From NCBI GenBank assembly GCA_021432635.1, contig MU270076.1:124001-188000 (forward strand): a DNA stretch of 64,000 bases. The letters run 5' to 3'. Below are positions 36,188 through 48,109 of this stretch, piece by piece. Made by a program: the position numbers and the translations under genes. The DNA is from Thozetella sp. PMI_491. Lineage: Eukaryota > Ascomycota > Sordariomycetes > Chaetosphaeriales > Chaetosphaeriaceae. How positions within the stretch are numbered: the first letter of the stretch is position 1; each line of letters starts with the position of its first letter. The notes below the pieces were generated by a model. It ran no database searches. It was given only the letters and a program-made list of their open reading frames with translations, and was not told the origin of the DNA.

Positions 36188-36460
36188 GAGAAGCGCTAGA
36201 CGGGGGGACGGCAGTTGTGATGATAGAGGATCCGATACCCTCCACTTGACGGGGGCGAACGCAGCGTACAGCTTGCTTCACGGTCCAGCAGTTGGCAGCG
36301 TCGCTGTCTGGGCCATTCCCTCATTCAATCGATTGATTGTATTGCTAGCCTGCTGTTCTTATAGCGATAAATAAGTCTGCAGACTTTTATTTTCCGATAT
36401 GGGTATCGAGACTCCAGCTAGTAGCGAGATGCATATACACACGTAGGCGAGGGGTCCAGT

Positions 36461-38677
36461 CTAATCATCGAGGCCTTCCCATTCGCCGTCATCCCCGGAT
36501 CCATTCTCGGCCGCTTCCAACGCTTCCTTCTTTCGCCGCTTGCTAGCCTCGATCGCGCCTTTCAGGTTGTTTGCCTTCCGCTTCTCCCACGAGCTCTTCG
36601 TGGAGATGGTGGCCTTGCCTCCGGCCCGCCTGGACTCGATGCCGCGAGCCTTCAGTTTCCTCCGATCCTCCTTCTTGACATCTGGCAGCGCATCGAGCAG
36701 CCACTTCTGGACACCCCCGCCGTCTGCCTTCTTGCCGGCCTGCTTCTCGCTAGCCGCGATAACGTTGGCCACGCTCTTGATGAACGGGATGTCGTCCTTG
36801 GTATAGTACGTGACAGCCACGCCGCCCGCGCGACCTGCACGTCCGGTCCGCCCGGCCCGGTGCACATATGCGGCGGCCGAGGTCGGCACGTCGTAGTTGA
36901 CGACGCCGTTAACCCCCACGAAGTCGACACCACGCGCGAGCACATCGGTCGTGATCAACACCCAGATCTCGCCAGCCCTAAACCGCGCCATGATCTTGCT
37001 GCGCACTGAGTCCGACAATGAGCTGTGGAGCACCGCAATCCGCGTTGAGCCACCGGCCTGCGCGGGGATGTCGTACTTTAGCTCGTCATGCAGGGACTGG
37101 GCACGCTCGATGGTCTGCGTGAAGACGAGGAACGGCGGTCGTAGTGGCGTGTCATTGTCTATCCGAGAAGTTGGATGGAGGAGCTGCCGAAGCCCTATGA
37201 GCTTGCCGGCCTCTGTCGCAGCATATATGAGCTTGTGTGTGATGTTAGGCACGGCGGCGTCCTTGAGGCCGACGACAAGTCGCACAAACGGTTTGGACTG
37301 CTTCTTGAATCGATACGCGCGCTTGGACAGCATGGTCGTGATTATAGCCTCGACGTTTGACGCCATGGTTGCGGACCAGCAGCTGAGGTGGAGGTCTGGG
37401 TTGGTGCAGGACTTCCAGATGCCCATAGTCTGCTTCCGGAACAGGGGATCCAGAAGGACATCGGCTTCATCGAGGATGAGGAACCGGACGCTTGGTAGTG
37501 TCTTTTTGACGCCGGGCTTGCCGTCTGTGAGAAAGTTGAGGAGCAGCTTCGGTGTCGTCACCAGTATATCTGCCTTGGTAGCAGGCCGAATCTCGTTCTT
37601 GGAATGACCATCGCTTTTGCCATCTTCATCAGAATCGTGCTGATCAGACTCGGCCGGCTCATCCTCATCCTCATCGTCGTTCTCGCCCTCACTCTCGCTC
37701 TCCTCCGCCAAGCTAACGCTGGGCCTCTTGGCTATCTTTTGTACCTGCTCCTCTGCGGGAACACGCATGCCTTTCTTCATCAAGGCCAGCCGTACTAAAG
37801 TAGACACGGCCAGTTTCCTCCCCTCGTTCACAATCTGGCCGGCCAATTCTCTCGTAGGGGCCAGCACGATGGCCTCCAGTGGGTGTTCGTCCTGGTCTGC
37901 CTGCACTGCCTTCCGCCGCACTAGGTCGCTGAGAACGGGAATTAGGAAGCTGATGGTTTTTCCGCTGCCGGTAGGTGCCACAGCCATAAAGTCCACTCCT
38001 TGGGTGGTCTCGAGGTCATCGACACCGCTGGCGGCAGACAGCGCAGCGCTTGGCTTCAGAAGAAGCGGCAGACTGCCCATTTGAACCTCTGTGGGGACTC
38101 GAAAGCCCTGGGCCGTAACATTCTCTGCGAGCTGGTCTGGAATATCGTAGTGGTATCGAAGTTCGGGGAACGAGTTCAGCGGTTGGGGGAAGAGCTGCTT
38201 CAAATCCTCCTTGGGCGGCACCACCGCAGCTTGCTCCTTGCCCGCCTTCTTCTCTTTCTTATTCTTCTTCCCCTTGCTAGCCGCTTCTGGCTTGCCCGAC
38301 CGGCCAGAAAGAATGGTGAACTTCAATCTATGTGATTTGAGGATCTGCCGGCATTCGTCTTCGTCGAGCAGCTTTGCCTTCCGTTTTCGCTTCCGCTCCT
38401 TGGCCTCGTCGCGTGCCACCGGCGATGCCTGGACTGGCTGGGGTGCGTCCTCTTTCTTCGGCGCGAAGTAGTCGACGTCAATTTCTTCGTCTTCTTCGTC
38501 CTTTCTCTCTGATTCCTTGGCCCGTTTGCGCTTCTTGCTGCCAGAGCGGCCGGCATCGTCGTGGAAGAACTGGGGGTTTGGCAGCGTGCCTTCGGACGGA
38601 AGCTGGGATGTTGACGAGCGAGAGTTTGTCCGGTTCGCAGACTTGGTGCCTCGGGAGAGGACTTTGAGAATATCCAT
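36461..38677 (-). CDS. ROK1: DEAD-box RNA helicase Rok1 (ribosome biogenesis)
   Basis: One intron-free frame of 738 aa begins MDILKVLSRG, close to the start of yeast Rok1. Helicase motifs occur in order: the Q-motif region (GFRVPTEVQ, 191-199), motif I APTGSGKT (234-241), Ia PTREL (274-278), TPKLL (375-379), II DEAD (403-406), III SAT, ARGVDF, and VI HRAGRTGRAG. Rok1 works in the nucleolus on 18S rRNA processing and release of snoRNA from pre-ribosomes. The N-terminal 160 residues are highly charged with Lys/Arg runs. An acidic insert (residues 325-355) separates motifs Ia and Ib. The C-terminal tail is Lys-rich. It is the only long single-exon housekeeping gene here. Confidence 0.95.
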   Translation of the reverse strand: MDILKVLSRGTKSANRTNSRSSTSQLPSEGTLPNPQFFHDDAGRSGSKKRKRAKESERKDEEDEEIDVDYFAPKKEDAPQPVQASPVARDEAKERKRKRKAKLLDEDECRQILKSHRLKFTILSGRSGKPEAASKGKKNKKEKKAGKEQAAVVPPKEDLKQLFPQPLNSFPELRYHYDIPDQLAENVTAQGFRVPTEVQMGSLPLLLKPSAALSAASGVDDLETTQGVDFMAVAPTGSGKTISFLIPVLSDLVRRKAVQADQDEHPLEAIVLAPTRELAGQIVNEGRKLAVSTLVRLALMKKGMRVPAEEQVQKIAKRPSVSLAEESESEGENDDEDEDEPAESDQHDSDEDGKSDGHSKNEIRPATKADILVTTPKLLLNFLTDGKPGVKKTLPSVRFLILDEADVLLDPLFRKQTMGIWKSCTNPDLHLSCWSATMASNVEAIITTMLSKRAYRFKKQSKPFVRLVVGLKDAAVPNITHKLIYAATEAGKLIGLRQLLHPTSRIDNDTPLRPPFLVFTQTIERAQSLHDELKYDIPAQAGGSTRIAVLHSSLSDSVRSKIMARFRAGEIWVLITTDVLARGVDFVGVNGVVNYDVPTSAAAYVHRAGRTGRAGRAGGVAVTYYTKDDIPFIKSVANVIAASEKQAGKKADGGGVQKWLLDALPDVKKEDRRKLKARGIESRRAGGKATISTKSSWEKRKANNLKGAIEASKRRKKEALEAAENGSGDDGEWEGLDD

Positions 38678-39246
38678 TGTTATGGTTCCTCACAATCGCG
38701 CGCCCTCACGTCGATTGTCGCCTTGGGCAAAGAATTGGTTGAAGCTCTTCCTTGCATGGACAAAATTTTTGGTGGGGTGAGCTTCCCAAAAAAAAAAAAA
38801 AAAAGTTCCGGCAGGCAGCGCGCCCCCCACATGGACCGGCGTTCCGCTTCGGTGAATAGACCCACTTATCCGGGTTGAGGATCGGCTCATGACTCCTTTG
38901 TTCACGGCGGACCAAGAAGCCAGACGGAATATCCCCAAATGGGGCATTAAGGGAACTAGATGTTTCCGGGATGTTTGGATATCATGCTTAGAAGAAGCGG
39001 GAGGCTTTTGGAGACGACGGCCATGCTCATAGTTGGATGAGTATAGCTACTCTTGAAACAACATGGTAGAGGAAGCTAAGGTAGATACCGATGCATACAG
39101 GACAGGCGCTGACAGCCCGTCTTATGTGGAATAGCTAGAAGTTCTATGCCCATCTCACCTGGTTCTTATTGTACATCCCAAACGTGCCTAGACGGCTTCT
39201 AGCAATAAATTCTTGGTCCTGCTTGCTCTCTTCTCGCACTCTCTCG
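38678..39246. other. Intergenic, promoter of ROK1
   Basis: Contains an uninterrupted run of about 16 A (38789-38804), 110-125 bases upstream of the ROK1 start, a typical nucleosome-free promoter element. No gene seen. Confidence 0.6.
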
Positions 39247-40175
39247 CTAAAGCTTGCTCGGCATCCTCGTCGCACCGTCAAGTCGAATGACCACACCGTT
39301 CAACATGGAGTTCTCGATAGCAGAGTGAACCATGGCAGAAAACTCCTCGGGCTTACCAGGCCGTAAGGGGAACTCCATCGCGTTGAGGAGGCTTTTCTTG
39401 ACCTTGTCGGATAGCATCGCGGTCATGTTGCTGTCGAACATGCTGGGCGCGATGGTGACGACACGGATTCCGAACCGCGAGAGATCCCGGGCCATTGGGA
39501 GAGTCATTGACGCCACGGCACCCTTGCTCGCTGCGTAGGACACCTGCCCCATCTGACCCTCGAAGGCGGCGGCACTGGCAACCATAATAATAATACCACG
39601 CTCGCCGTCCGGGCCGGTGGGCTCTACTTTGGCGAGATGGGGAAGAAACTGGCGTGTGAGATCCAGCGTTCCGCGTAAGTTGATGTTGAGTACGAAGTCT
39701 ATGGATTCGATAGAGACCGGCTGGCCCTTCTTGTCGAGCATCTGAATACGTGTCAGGACACCGGGAGGACGGCCAGCGAGGCATACCCAAGATATCGACA
39801 GGCACCTACCAACCCAGGGTTTCCTACTCCCGCGGCCGGGATGATGCCACCGAGTGGCTTCCCGGTCTGGTTGATCCACTCAACTGAGCTCTTGACTACA
39901 GAGGCGATGTTCTCCGTGTCCGTCACGTCGCAGGGGAAGAACTTGGCTGAAGGGCCGAGCTCCTTGACTAACTCGCCGCCGAGGTCCTCGTTCATGTCCA
40001 AAATGACGGCATTGCCACCGCTCCTGCAGACATCTCGGACGCAGGCCCTCCCTAAGCCGGAGGCGCTTCGATGTGTTAGATGAAAGTGCAGCAAGCCGGG
40101 AGAGGCCGGGCTTTTGGCATGTGATTGGACGACCTACCCTCCGGAAACAACAAATGTCCTCCCTTCGATCTTCAT
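39247..40175 (-). CDS. Short-chain dehydrogenase, 3-hydroxyacyl-CoA dehydrogenase type-2-like
   Basis: Exons 40175-40138, 40065-39810 and 39741-39247 give 262 aa. The cofactor motif GGASGLGRA (12-20) is split by the first intron. An acidic residue after the second strand (VILDMNED) points to NAD. The family NNAG position reads PAAG. The catalytic block is SAAAFEGQMGQVSYAASKG, with Tyr and Lys in YxxxK. The end (IENSMLNGVVIRLDGATRM) is characteristic of the HSD17B10 branch, which oxidises 3-hydroxyacyl-CoA or hydroxysteroids in mitochondria. No presequence is seen, and the 12 residues before the glycine motif leave no room for one. The substrate is inferred only from family likeness. Confidence 0.85.
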
Positions 40176-41142
40176 TCTGAAGACAGCCCAAGCACCAGCA
40201 AGTTATGGAGGAAGTAGCCGTTTTGTATCAGTTGTTTTGTTTACCTAGGTTGTAGGAGGCAGGCAAGACAAGGTCGTGGTAAAGAGAAGTGGTGCGGGCA
40301 AGACGGAGTCGATCACAGCTAGTAAGCCGAGAGGAATGTGACTTAGCCGCGGGGCCCCGGAAGGAGCGAGGGACGTGGTCCCCACGCTCTGCCGCGGCAC
40401 TACGAAGCCGATAGTGGGTAAGCACCGTGATTCCAGGCCCACCGCTATTACATGCGCGTACCTAAAGTAGGTACCTATTAATCCCCCAAATCGGGGTGTT
40501 TGAAACGAAGAAGTTTCCTCTTTAGCAGTCTCCCTTTGTTCTACTCGGATTCTTTCTGGAAGGATAGGCGGCCAGGGATCACCTTGCCGATGCAACGCGT
40601 GGCGTCTGTAATCCTGCCATCTGCCGGGGTTGGGATGGAAACACTACCGCCTTGGAAACGGACGGTGATGCAGGCACATGAAGTATGAAATCATCCAAAG
40701 GCACTGGTCGGAGAGCTCGCCCAGTCGCATGGCTGGCATGGCCGATGCGTCGACCTTGCGCGGATGGAACCCTGAAATTGCGGGGTTCCACAACAGCCCG
40801 ACGTCACGCGCGGCCCGTCCAGCTGGGCAGTGCGCAGCGGGCAGCGGGCAGCAGGCAGTGGGCGGTGGGCAGATAAGCAGGTGAAACCTCATCTTCGACG
40901 GCTCGTGCGTCGAGTAGCGTCCTTCCTAGGCCATCAAGCGTTCTGGCGATTTTCCTCGAGTCCGCGAGAGCTTCTAGTTCGCTCCACCGGAAAAGTTTTG
41001 CCCTCGGATCCCAAGGCATTTTCTCTCTGCTTGTTTTCTGTACTTTCATCTCCCTTGCTCGCCCCCTTTTCCCCGACCGACCCAACCCTTCACGTGCCAA
41101 TTTGAAGTATCCCTTGGCTCCCGCGATTGCCACCACGAAAAG
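40176..41142. other. Divergent promoter region, no gene seen
   Basis: Shared upstream region of the SDR and Rab4-like genes. A GCAG/GGGCAG-rich stretch at 40827-40875 is an imperfect short repeat. Confidence 0.55.
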
Positions 41143-42363
41143 ATGACGAGACCCCGGCGGTCCTCCGCCGCGAGCGAGGAGAGCAACGGCACGGCCGGCG
41201 AGCAGGTACGACGCACACGGGATCGCGGAGATACAGGGCACCAATACTAACTACTCGGCGCAGGAGCTCGGGAGCATGTACGACTATCTGGCGAAAATCA
41301 TCCTGCTCGGACCCAGCGGAACCGGAAAGTATGTACGATCGCTCGATCAGAAGCCTCGCTCTCGGCCGGCCCATGTCCGAGGGGCACTCCGGGAGCGTCC
41401 GGCCTCTGACCGACGACCCCTACCACTTCCATGGGCGCTACGCGCCGAGCTTACGCTGTGAAAGCTGCTAACCTCACACCTGCCGTCAGGTCCTGCCTCC
41501 TCCACCGCTTCGTCAAGAGCGAGTGGCGTGTCCTCTCATCCCAGACCATAGGCGTCGAGTTCGCCAGCAAGATCATCAAGGTCGGCACCGGAGCGCGCCG
41601 GAAGCGGATAAAGCTTCAGCTCTGGGACACGGCGGGCACGGAGCGCTTCCGGTCCGTGTCGCGCTCCTACTACCGCGGCGCCGCCGGCGCCATCCTCGTC
41701 TACGACGTCACCTCGCACAACTCCTTCGCCGGTCTGCAGCCATTCCTCAACGACGCGCGGGCGCTCGCGTCCCCGAACCTCACGCTGCTCCTCGTCGGAA
41801 ACAAGCTAGACCTCGCCTCAGACGAGCTCGTCGATACGAGCCTACCACCGCCGACCCCGAGCAGCATCTCAGCCGCCTCGATACCGTATACCAGCGCCGC
41901 AATCCCCCCCAACTCGTATTCATCCGCCTCCTCTACGGCGACGGTCCACCCCGGCCTGGGCACGCAGCAAAAGGCGACGATTGCGCCAGAGGGCCGGGAG
42001 GTGTCGGCCTTGGAGGCCAGCCGGTGGGCAAGCACCATCAACATTCCCGTCACCATGGAGGTCAGCGCATTCAGCGGCGAAGGCGTAGACGAAGTATTTG
42101 GGCGGCTCGCGCGCATGATCCTCACCAAGATCGAGCTAGGCGAAATCGACCCGGACGACCCGATGAGCGGCATCCAGTATGGCGACGCGGGCGGCAGCTG
42201 GAACGCGGGTGCCAGCGACGGGGGCAGCATCAAGAGCTCCATGACGGCGGATGAGGCCGGCGTGCGCAGGAGACGGAAAAACAAGCGCACCGGCCAGGGT
42301 CTGAGGGAGTGGGAAGAAGTGTTCACTCTGAGCAACCGCCGGCGGAATAGAGCCTGCTGCTGA
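41143..42363 (+). CDS. Rab4-like small GTPase
   Basis: Exons 41143-41205, 41264-41328 and 41490-42363 give 333 aa. GTPase motifs: G1 GPSGTGKS (37-44, split by intron 2), switch I QTIGVEF, G3 WDTAGTERF, G4 NKLD and G5 SAF. The C-terminus CC carries the double-geranylgeranyl signal, so it should act on membranes, in Rab4 fashion on recycling endosomes. Two features set it apart from animal Rab4 (about 215 aa): a Ser/Pro/Ala-rich insert of about 55 residues between G4 and the REVS segment, and a long Asp/Gly-rich then basic tail before CC. Such inserts occur in filamentous fungal homologs. Intron 2 is 161 bp, long for this window. Confidence 0.88.
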
Positions 42364-44021
42364 GCCGGGGGACGGGGTGCTTCATGCGAGTACGGAGGGG
42401 TGCGGTGATGGACGGTGCGGACTTACCTATGATACCTCTTGTTCCTTTTTCTTTTGTTGGGGCATTCGGCCCTCTGATCCATGACGACGCGACATCCAAG
42501 ACATCTAATACTAGCAGTTCTAGCGCATATCTATTTAACTCGGGGAGGCTTATGGGGGCATTCGGTTCAGCGATGACACACTACACATAGCAGGAGCAGG
42601 CCTTTTCCGGCTCGGGAACCTGAAGAGGGAGTTCAGGGCGGGAGAGAGACAAGACATATATCTAGATCGCATTCATCCACACCTAACCACTGCGCTGGCG
42701 CCTCGCCTACAGTGGAGAAAAGACCGCTGACAGACCCTGAAATCCTGCTGGAATGTGCCACTAGGTTGGGCCCTTGCGGGGGAGGAGTCAGGACGCACCG
42801 GTGACGGTGCCACAGCCACGAGCCCCATACGAGCTAGGGAAGCTCGGGCAGCTTTCCCGATACCAAGGCTGAGCAGCGCCCGCGCTAGACCTACGAAGTA
42901 CTGGCCACGGGCAACCGGCTCTTACACCCGAAAACGGGGGGCTGTGATCCCAACGTAGCTTCTGCGTTTCTCGTCAGCGAAGCGCTGGTCGGGCGGTCCA
43001 ACATACGAGACATAGGGCGGTATGTCTGTTTAGGGAGGGACTAGAGACAGGTAGTGGTGGGTTGGCTCATAAGCGGGTATGCGGCTGCATATACTTGGTA
43101 TGGCGCAAGCCTTTTTTTCTTCGGTTTGGCGACCATAGGGCGACAGAGAGTGAGAGGTGGGAACAGCCGCATGCGGCGTCTTTGCCTTTAGCCGAAACGA
43201 GGTGCGGATATGTCCCCTCCGCCCTCGAGCTCCACCGAAAGGCAGAACGGCGCAGATGGTGCATCGCGCGTGCATGAGTTCGCGCGGATCGGGCTTTTAG
43301 TCCGTGCTCGGGGTGCCCGGGTTTGGGAGCAACGGTTCGGCACAGCTGGACGTCGCCTTACCAAGAGCTGGTCGTTAAGAGTGCAGTTAGGGTCACGGAT
43401 CCACGAGCGAGGAGGCAGAAGAGGACAGGACACAAGGACGGATACTGCTCTCTACTTCCTCCGTACAGCAGAGAGATTTGTCTCGCCTGGGAGAATTTGT
43501 TGTTGGCTTGTCCTGTCTCTAAGCCCAATGGATATGCTATAGTACCGCTTGTGCGACAGTCGGAGTCGGCCACCCACCCACGGGCTGTCCGTCTCGACGG
43601 CATATGTCGTGTGATAATGGAGAATCGGGCATGCCTACAGCGCTTTCTTCCCTGAGTGGTGGCCTTTCCGGTGTTGTTGTTTTGCCACCCCCTGGTCATT
43701 CCTGTGGTGGGGACGGAGGGGGGGGGCCACCGCTTCAGTAGAGCTGCCCCTCCACAGGGCCCCGGCCGGCCGTCATTTGCCATTCGGCCCTCGTTCCCCC
43801 GCTGTCATTAGTCGAGACAGATCACCGACGGATGGTGGTGGTGCGAGGAGGTCCAAGCCGCCATGGTTCGTGTGCCCTTAAATAAGACGAGCCGCTCTGT
43901 GCCGCCGGCCTCGACAAGCCTGCGAGCCGACTTGACGAGCAGAGACTTCGCATCCTCGCCGGCCGCCGTGTCCCAACCCCGCGATACCCCTCACCACACC
44001 GCTCGCACGGGGCTCACCACC
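42364..44021. other. Intergenic, 1.7 kb, no gene seen
   Basis: 3' flank of the Rab gene and promoter of beta-mannosidase B. Poly-G at 43721-43728. The frame of the mannosidase is open back to 43863, but the stretch before 44022 looks like untranslated leader. Confidence 0.5.
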
Positions 44022-46660
44022 ATGGCGCCACGCCTCGTGACGGCCCTCGATCAGGGCTGGGAGTTCAAGCAGGCCGACAAGGAAGATGCCGCCTTCCTGC
44101 CCGTGGGCCAGTTTCCGACCATGGTCCACCTGGACCTGTTGCACCACAAGCTGATCCCGGACCCGTTCATCGGCAAGAACGAGCTGCAAGTGCAGTGGAT
44201 AGGCGAGACCCAATGGGTCTACCGAACCTCCTTCGCGGCCCCCGCGGTCTCGGAGGGGTCCAAGGCGGTGCTGGCCTTTGCCGGGCTGGACACCTTTGCC
44301 ACCGTCAAGCTCAATGGCGAGACGATTCTCGAGTCGGACAACATGTTCCTGTCCCACCGGGTCGACGTCACCAGCCTGCTCCGAGAGGAAGCCAACGAGC
44401 TTGTGATTCACTTTGACAGCGCCTACTTGAGGGGCTGGAAGTTGGTCGAGCAGTATCCTGGTCACAAGTGGTGCGTCTGGAATGGCGACAACTCAAGGCT
44501 CGCCGTGAGGAAATCGCAGTACCATTGGGTGAGTCCCCCTTAGCCTCTCTCGGCGGCTGTTCCCACGCTGTCAAACTTGAAGAAGGCAGGCGTATCTAAC
44601 GTTCCCAGGGATGGGACTGGGGCCCGGAGCTCTTGACCTGTGGCCCGTGGCGCCCTGTCGAGCTCGAGATCTACGCGGCGCGCGTGTCGGACTTGCACTT
44701 TGACACCACTATCAGCGAGTCCCTCGACGCCGCCGACGTGGTCGCCCATGCGTCGGTGGAGGGCGCCACGGACAAGGTCCGCTTCGATGTCTCGCTCGAC
44801 GGCAAGCTCGTCGCGTCCGAGACGGTGGAGCCGAAATCCGGAGAAGCCTCCGTTACCTTCCACATCAAAAACCCGGCCCTGTGGTATCCGGTTCGCTACG
44901 GCAAGCAGCCGCTCTACACCGTGCAGGCGACGCTCCTCAAAAGCGATGCCGAGATTGACTCCTTGGCCAAGAAGATCGGCCTCCGGCGGGCGGAGCTGAT
45001 CCAGCGGCCGCTCAAGGAACAGCCTGGGACGTCCTTCTTCTTCCAGATCAATGGCATCCCCATCTTCTGCGGCGGTAGCGACTGGATCCCGGCCGATAAC
45101 TTCGTGCCACGCATCTCGCGGCAGCGCTACTACGACTGGGTCAAGCTCGTGGCGGACGGCAACCAGTTCATGATCCGCGTGTGGGGCGGCGGCATCTACG
45201 AGGAGGCGACCTTCTACGAGGCGTGCGACGAGCTGGGCATCCTGGTATGGCAGGACTTTATGTTCGGGTGCGGTAACTATCCTGCCTGGCCGGCCCTTCT
45301 GGATTCGATCCGACGCGAGGCCGAGGACAACGTTCGGCGGCTGCGGCACCACCCCAGCATCGTCATCTGGGCCGGCAACAACGAGGACTACCAGATGGCC
45401 GAGAGCATCAACCTGACGTACGACTACGACAACAAGGACGCCGAGTCGTGGCTCCAGACCGACTTCCCCGCCCGCTACATCTACGAGAAGGTGCTTCCCG
45501 ACGTGTGCGCCGCGCTCATCCCCCAGACCTACTACCACCCAGGCTCCCCCTGGGGCGGTGGCAAGGATACCCGTGACCCGACGGTCGGCGACATTCACCA
45601 GTGGAACGTCTGGCACGGCACGCAGGAGAAGTACCAGAACTTCGACAAGCTAGTCGGCCGCTTCGTGTCCGAGTTCGGCATGGAGGCGTTCCCCAGCGTC
45701 AAGACCATCGATGCCTACCTACCGCTTGGCAAGGACGATCCGGACCGGTACCCGCAGTCGTCGACGGTCGACTTCCACAACAAGGCCGACGGGCACGAGC
45801 GGCGCATCGCGCTGTACCTAGTCGAGAACATGCGCTACGCGCCGGACCCGCTCGAGCAGTTCGTCTACTCCACGCAGCTCATGCAGGCCGAGTGCCTGGC
45901 CAGCGCGTACCGCCTGTGGAAGCGCCAGTGGAAAGGCCCCGGCCGCGAGTACTGCGCCGGCGCCCTGGTGTGGCAGATCAACGACTGCTGGCCTGTGACG
46001 AGCTGGGCCATCGTCGACTACTACCTGCGGCCCAAGATGGCCTACTTCACCGTGAAGCGCGAGATGGCGCCCGTGAGCATCGGCATCACCCGCCGCGAGC
46101 ATCGCCACCCCCGGGACAAATACACGCGCGTACACGTCGACGTGCAGACGCAGATCGAGGTGTGGGGGAGCAACCTGACGCTCGAGGACCTAAAGGTGGA
46201 CTGCGTTCTCAAGGCTTGGGACGTTGAGACGGGCGCCGAGACCTTCTCCAAGACGATGGCGGCAGGTCTTTTGCTGCCCGAGAACCGTTCGACTGAGATC
46301 ACCGCCCTCGACGTCCCCGTGTCAACGTCTAACGCAGGCGAGGAAGCCCGGACCGTGGTCGCCGCCTACCTCATCCAAGACGGAAAGCAGATCGCTCGCT
46401 ACGTCAATTGGCCCGAGCCGCTCAAGTATCTACACCTGCAGAAGCCCAAGGAGCTCAAGGCAGAGCTCTCGAGCGACGGGACGACCGTCAACATCAGCGC
46501 CGAGGTGCCCGTCAAGGGGGTCGCGCTGGAGTGCGAGGACGATGCGGTCAAGTTCCAGGACAACCTGGTAGACATCGTCCCCGGCGAGGTCGTCAGCATT
46601 GCGGTCACTGGCGCCACTGCGTCGTCCAGGATCGAGAAGAGATACTTGGGTATGCTGTGA
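44022..46660 (+). CDS. Beta-mannosidase B (GH2, intracellular type)
   Basis: Two exons (44022-44528 and 44609-46660) give 852 aa, the usual size for fungal beta-mannosidase B. The start at 44022 has the context CACCATGG, and an in-frame ATG at 43863 would add 53 Arg/Ser/Thr-rich residues. No signal peptide is present. The sugar-binding start (LDQGWEFKQADKEDAAFLPV), WDWGPEL, the acid/base Glu in WAGNNEDYQ and the nucleophile Glu in RFVSEFGMEAFPS are all present. It removes terminal beta-1,4-mannose from short manno-oligosaccharides imported after mannan or N-glycan breakdown. It ends facing xylitol dehydrogenase, another sugar-use gene. Confidence 0.93.
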
Positions 46661-46963
46661 GCGGAGGCGGCACGTACTACTACAACTACTAGAAGGGGTC
46701 GGGCTGTGTGGCAGGCATAGAGTTCATTGCTAACCAAATAGCTAGAGTCCGTCGATAGCCACATCTGAAATTTGATCGTATTTCTCATATACTTCAGCGA
46801 ACCAACTAGCTGGAGCCATTCAAAATCTTGTCCAAAAGCAAAAAGAGGTCTTGCCAGGTCGACCCAACTTGTGCAACCTTGGCCCGCCGGTACGCCCGCC
46901 TTCCATGCATCAGCCGGTCCACCGATTACCACCCACTCCGGTAATAAACCAATGAAGGAGGCT
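46661..46963. other. Intergenic between convergent genes
   Basis: 3' ends of beta-mannosidase B and xylitol dehydrogenase. Nothing else seen. Confidence 0.6.
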
Positions 46964-48109
46964 TTAAACTGCCTCTGCCTTGGTGTTGGGGCCTGCGATC
47001 AAGATCTTGATTACCTGTCCCTCCTTGACCTCGTTGAATGCCTCCTCGGCCTGGGAGAACTCGACGACCTTGGTGATGAGCTTCTTCACGTCCACCTTGC
47101 CGCTCGACACCAGATCAAGAGCCAGCTTGTAGTCGCCGGCGCTGTAACGGAAGGAACCCTTGGCCGTGATTTCCTTCGCACACAGAGCCACGATGGGGAA
47201 GGTGATGTCAGGCTTGCCCATGCCGCCCTGCACATACGTGCCGCCACGCCTGACCAGATGCACCGCCGCCTGAATGCTGGGTTCGGCGCCCGAGGCGTCG
47301 ATGACGGCATCGGCACCCTCACCGAGCCCAGCGGCCTCGATGATGTTCTTAGCGTTGTCGGCCGGGGACACGCGCTGCGAGAGGTAGGTGTGGGTGGCGC
47401 CGAAGGTGAGCGCGAAGTCGAGCTTGGACTGGACAATGTCCACTGACACAACCTTGGAGGCGCCATACGCCTTGGCAACGGCGGCGCAGAGCAGTCCCAC
47501 TGGGCCGGCACCCATCACCACGACAGTCTGGCCCGGCGTGATGGAGGCTTGCTTGGTGATGTGCACACCCACGGCTAGAGGCTCGAAGAGCGCGCCCTCC
47601 TGCAGAGAAACGTGGTCAGGCAGCTTGTAGAGGAAGTCCTCGGGCGCCGTCCAGAATCCGGTCAGGGTGCCGTCGTACGGCGGAGTCGCGGCGAACTTCA
47701 TGTCCGGGCAGAGGTTGTAGTGGCCGCTCATGCAGGGTCCGCACCGGCGGCAGGGGTACCCGGGCTCGATGGCAACACGGTCGCCGGGCTTGACAGCCGT
47801 GACGGCCGAGCCCACGGCAACGACGGTGCCGGCCGACTCGTGGCCCAGAACCATGGGGTCCTTCACCACGAAGTCGCCGATGGCGCCGTGGAGCAGGTAG
47901 TGCACATCCGAGCCGCAGATGCCCGTGTAGTTCACCGAGATGAGAGCATCGTGGGGGCTGGTGACGGACGGAGCAGGGCGCTCGGCGAAGACGACTTCGT
48001 GGGGCTTGTTGAGGATGAAGGAGAGGTTCTATGAAGCACGGTGAGCGGTACAGCGCGGTGTAAGAGGTTGTCTACGGCAGGTGCTCACCGATTTGCCGTC
48101 GGTAGCCAT
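46964..48109 (-). CDS. Xylitol dehydrogenase (D-xylulose reductase)
   Basis: Exons 48109-48089 (seven codons) and 48028-46964 give 361 aa. It is a zinc medium-chain dehydrogenase: the catalytic Cys in [19 protein letters not shown] (His and Glu of the Zn site), and a structural Zn Cys set ([16 protein letters not shown]). The Rossmann motif GAGPVG is followed by an acidic residue (SVDI), which fits NAD. It oxidises xylitol to D-xylulose in the cytosol, the second step of D-xylose use, and also acts on sorbitol. L-arabinitol dehydrogenase is the closest alternative, but the TPPYDGTL and [19 protein letters not shown] stretches fit XDH well. A GGCTAAA site next to a CCAAT box lies upstream. Confidence 0.9.

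Noticed and set aside
44540-45616. 358-codon minus-strand frame over beta-mannosidase B
   Set aside because: Same cause: reverse image of strongly biased codons; the plus strand carries both catalytic motifs.
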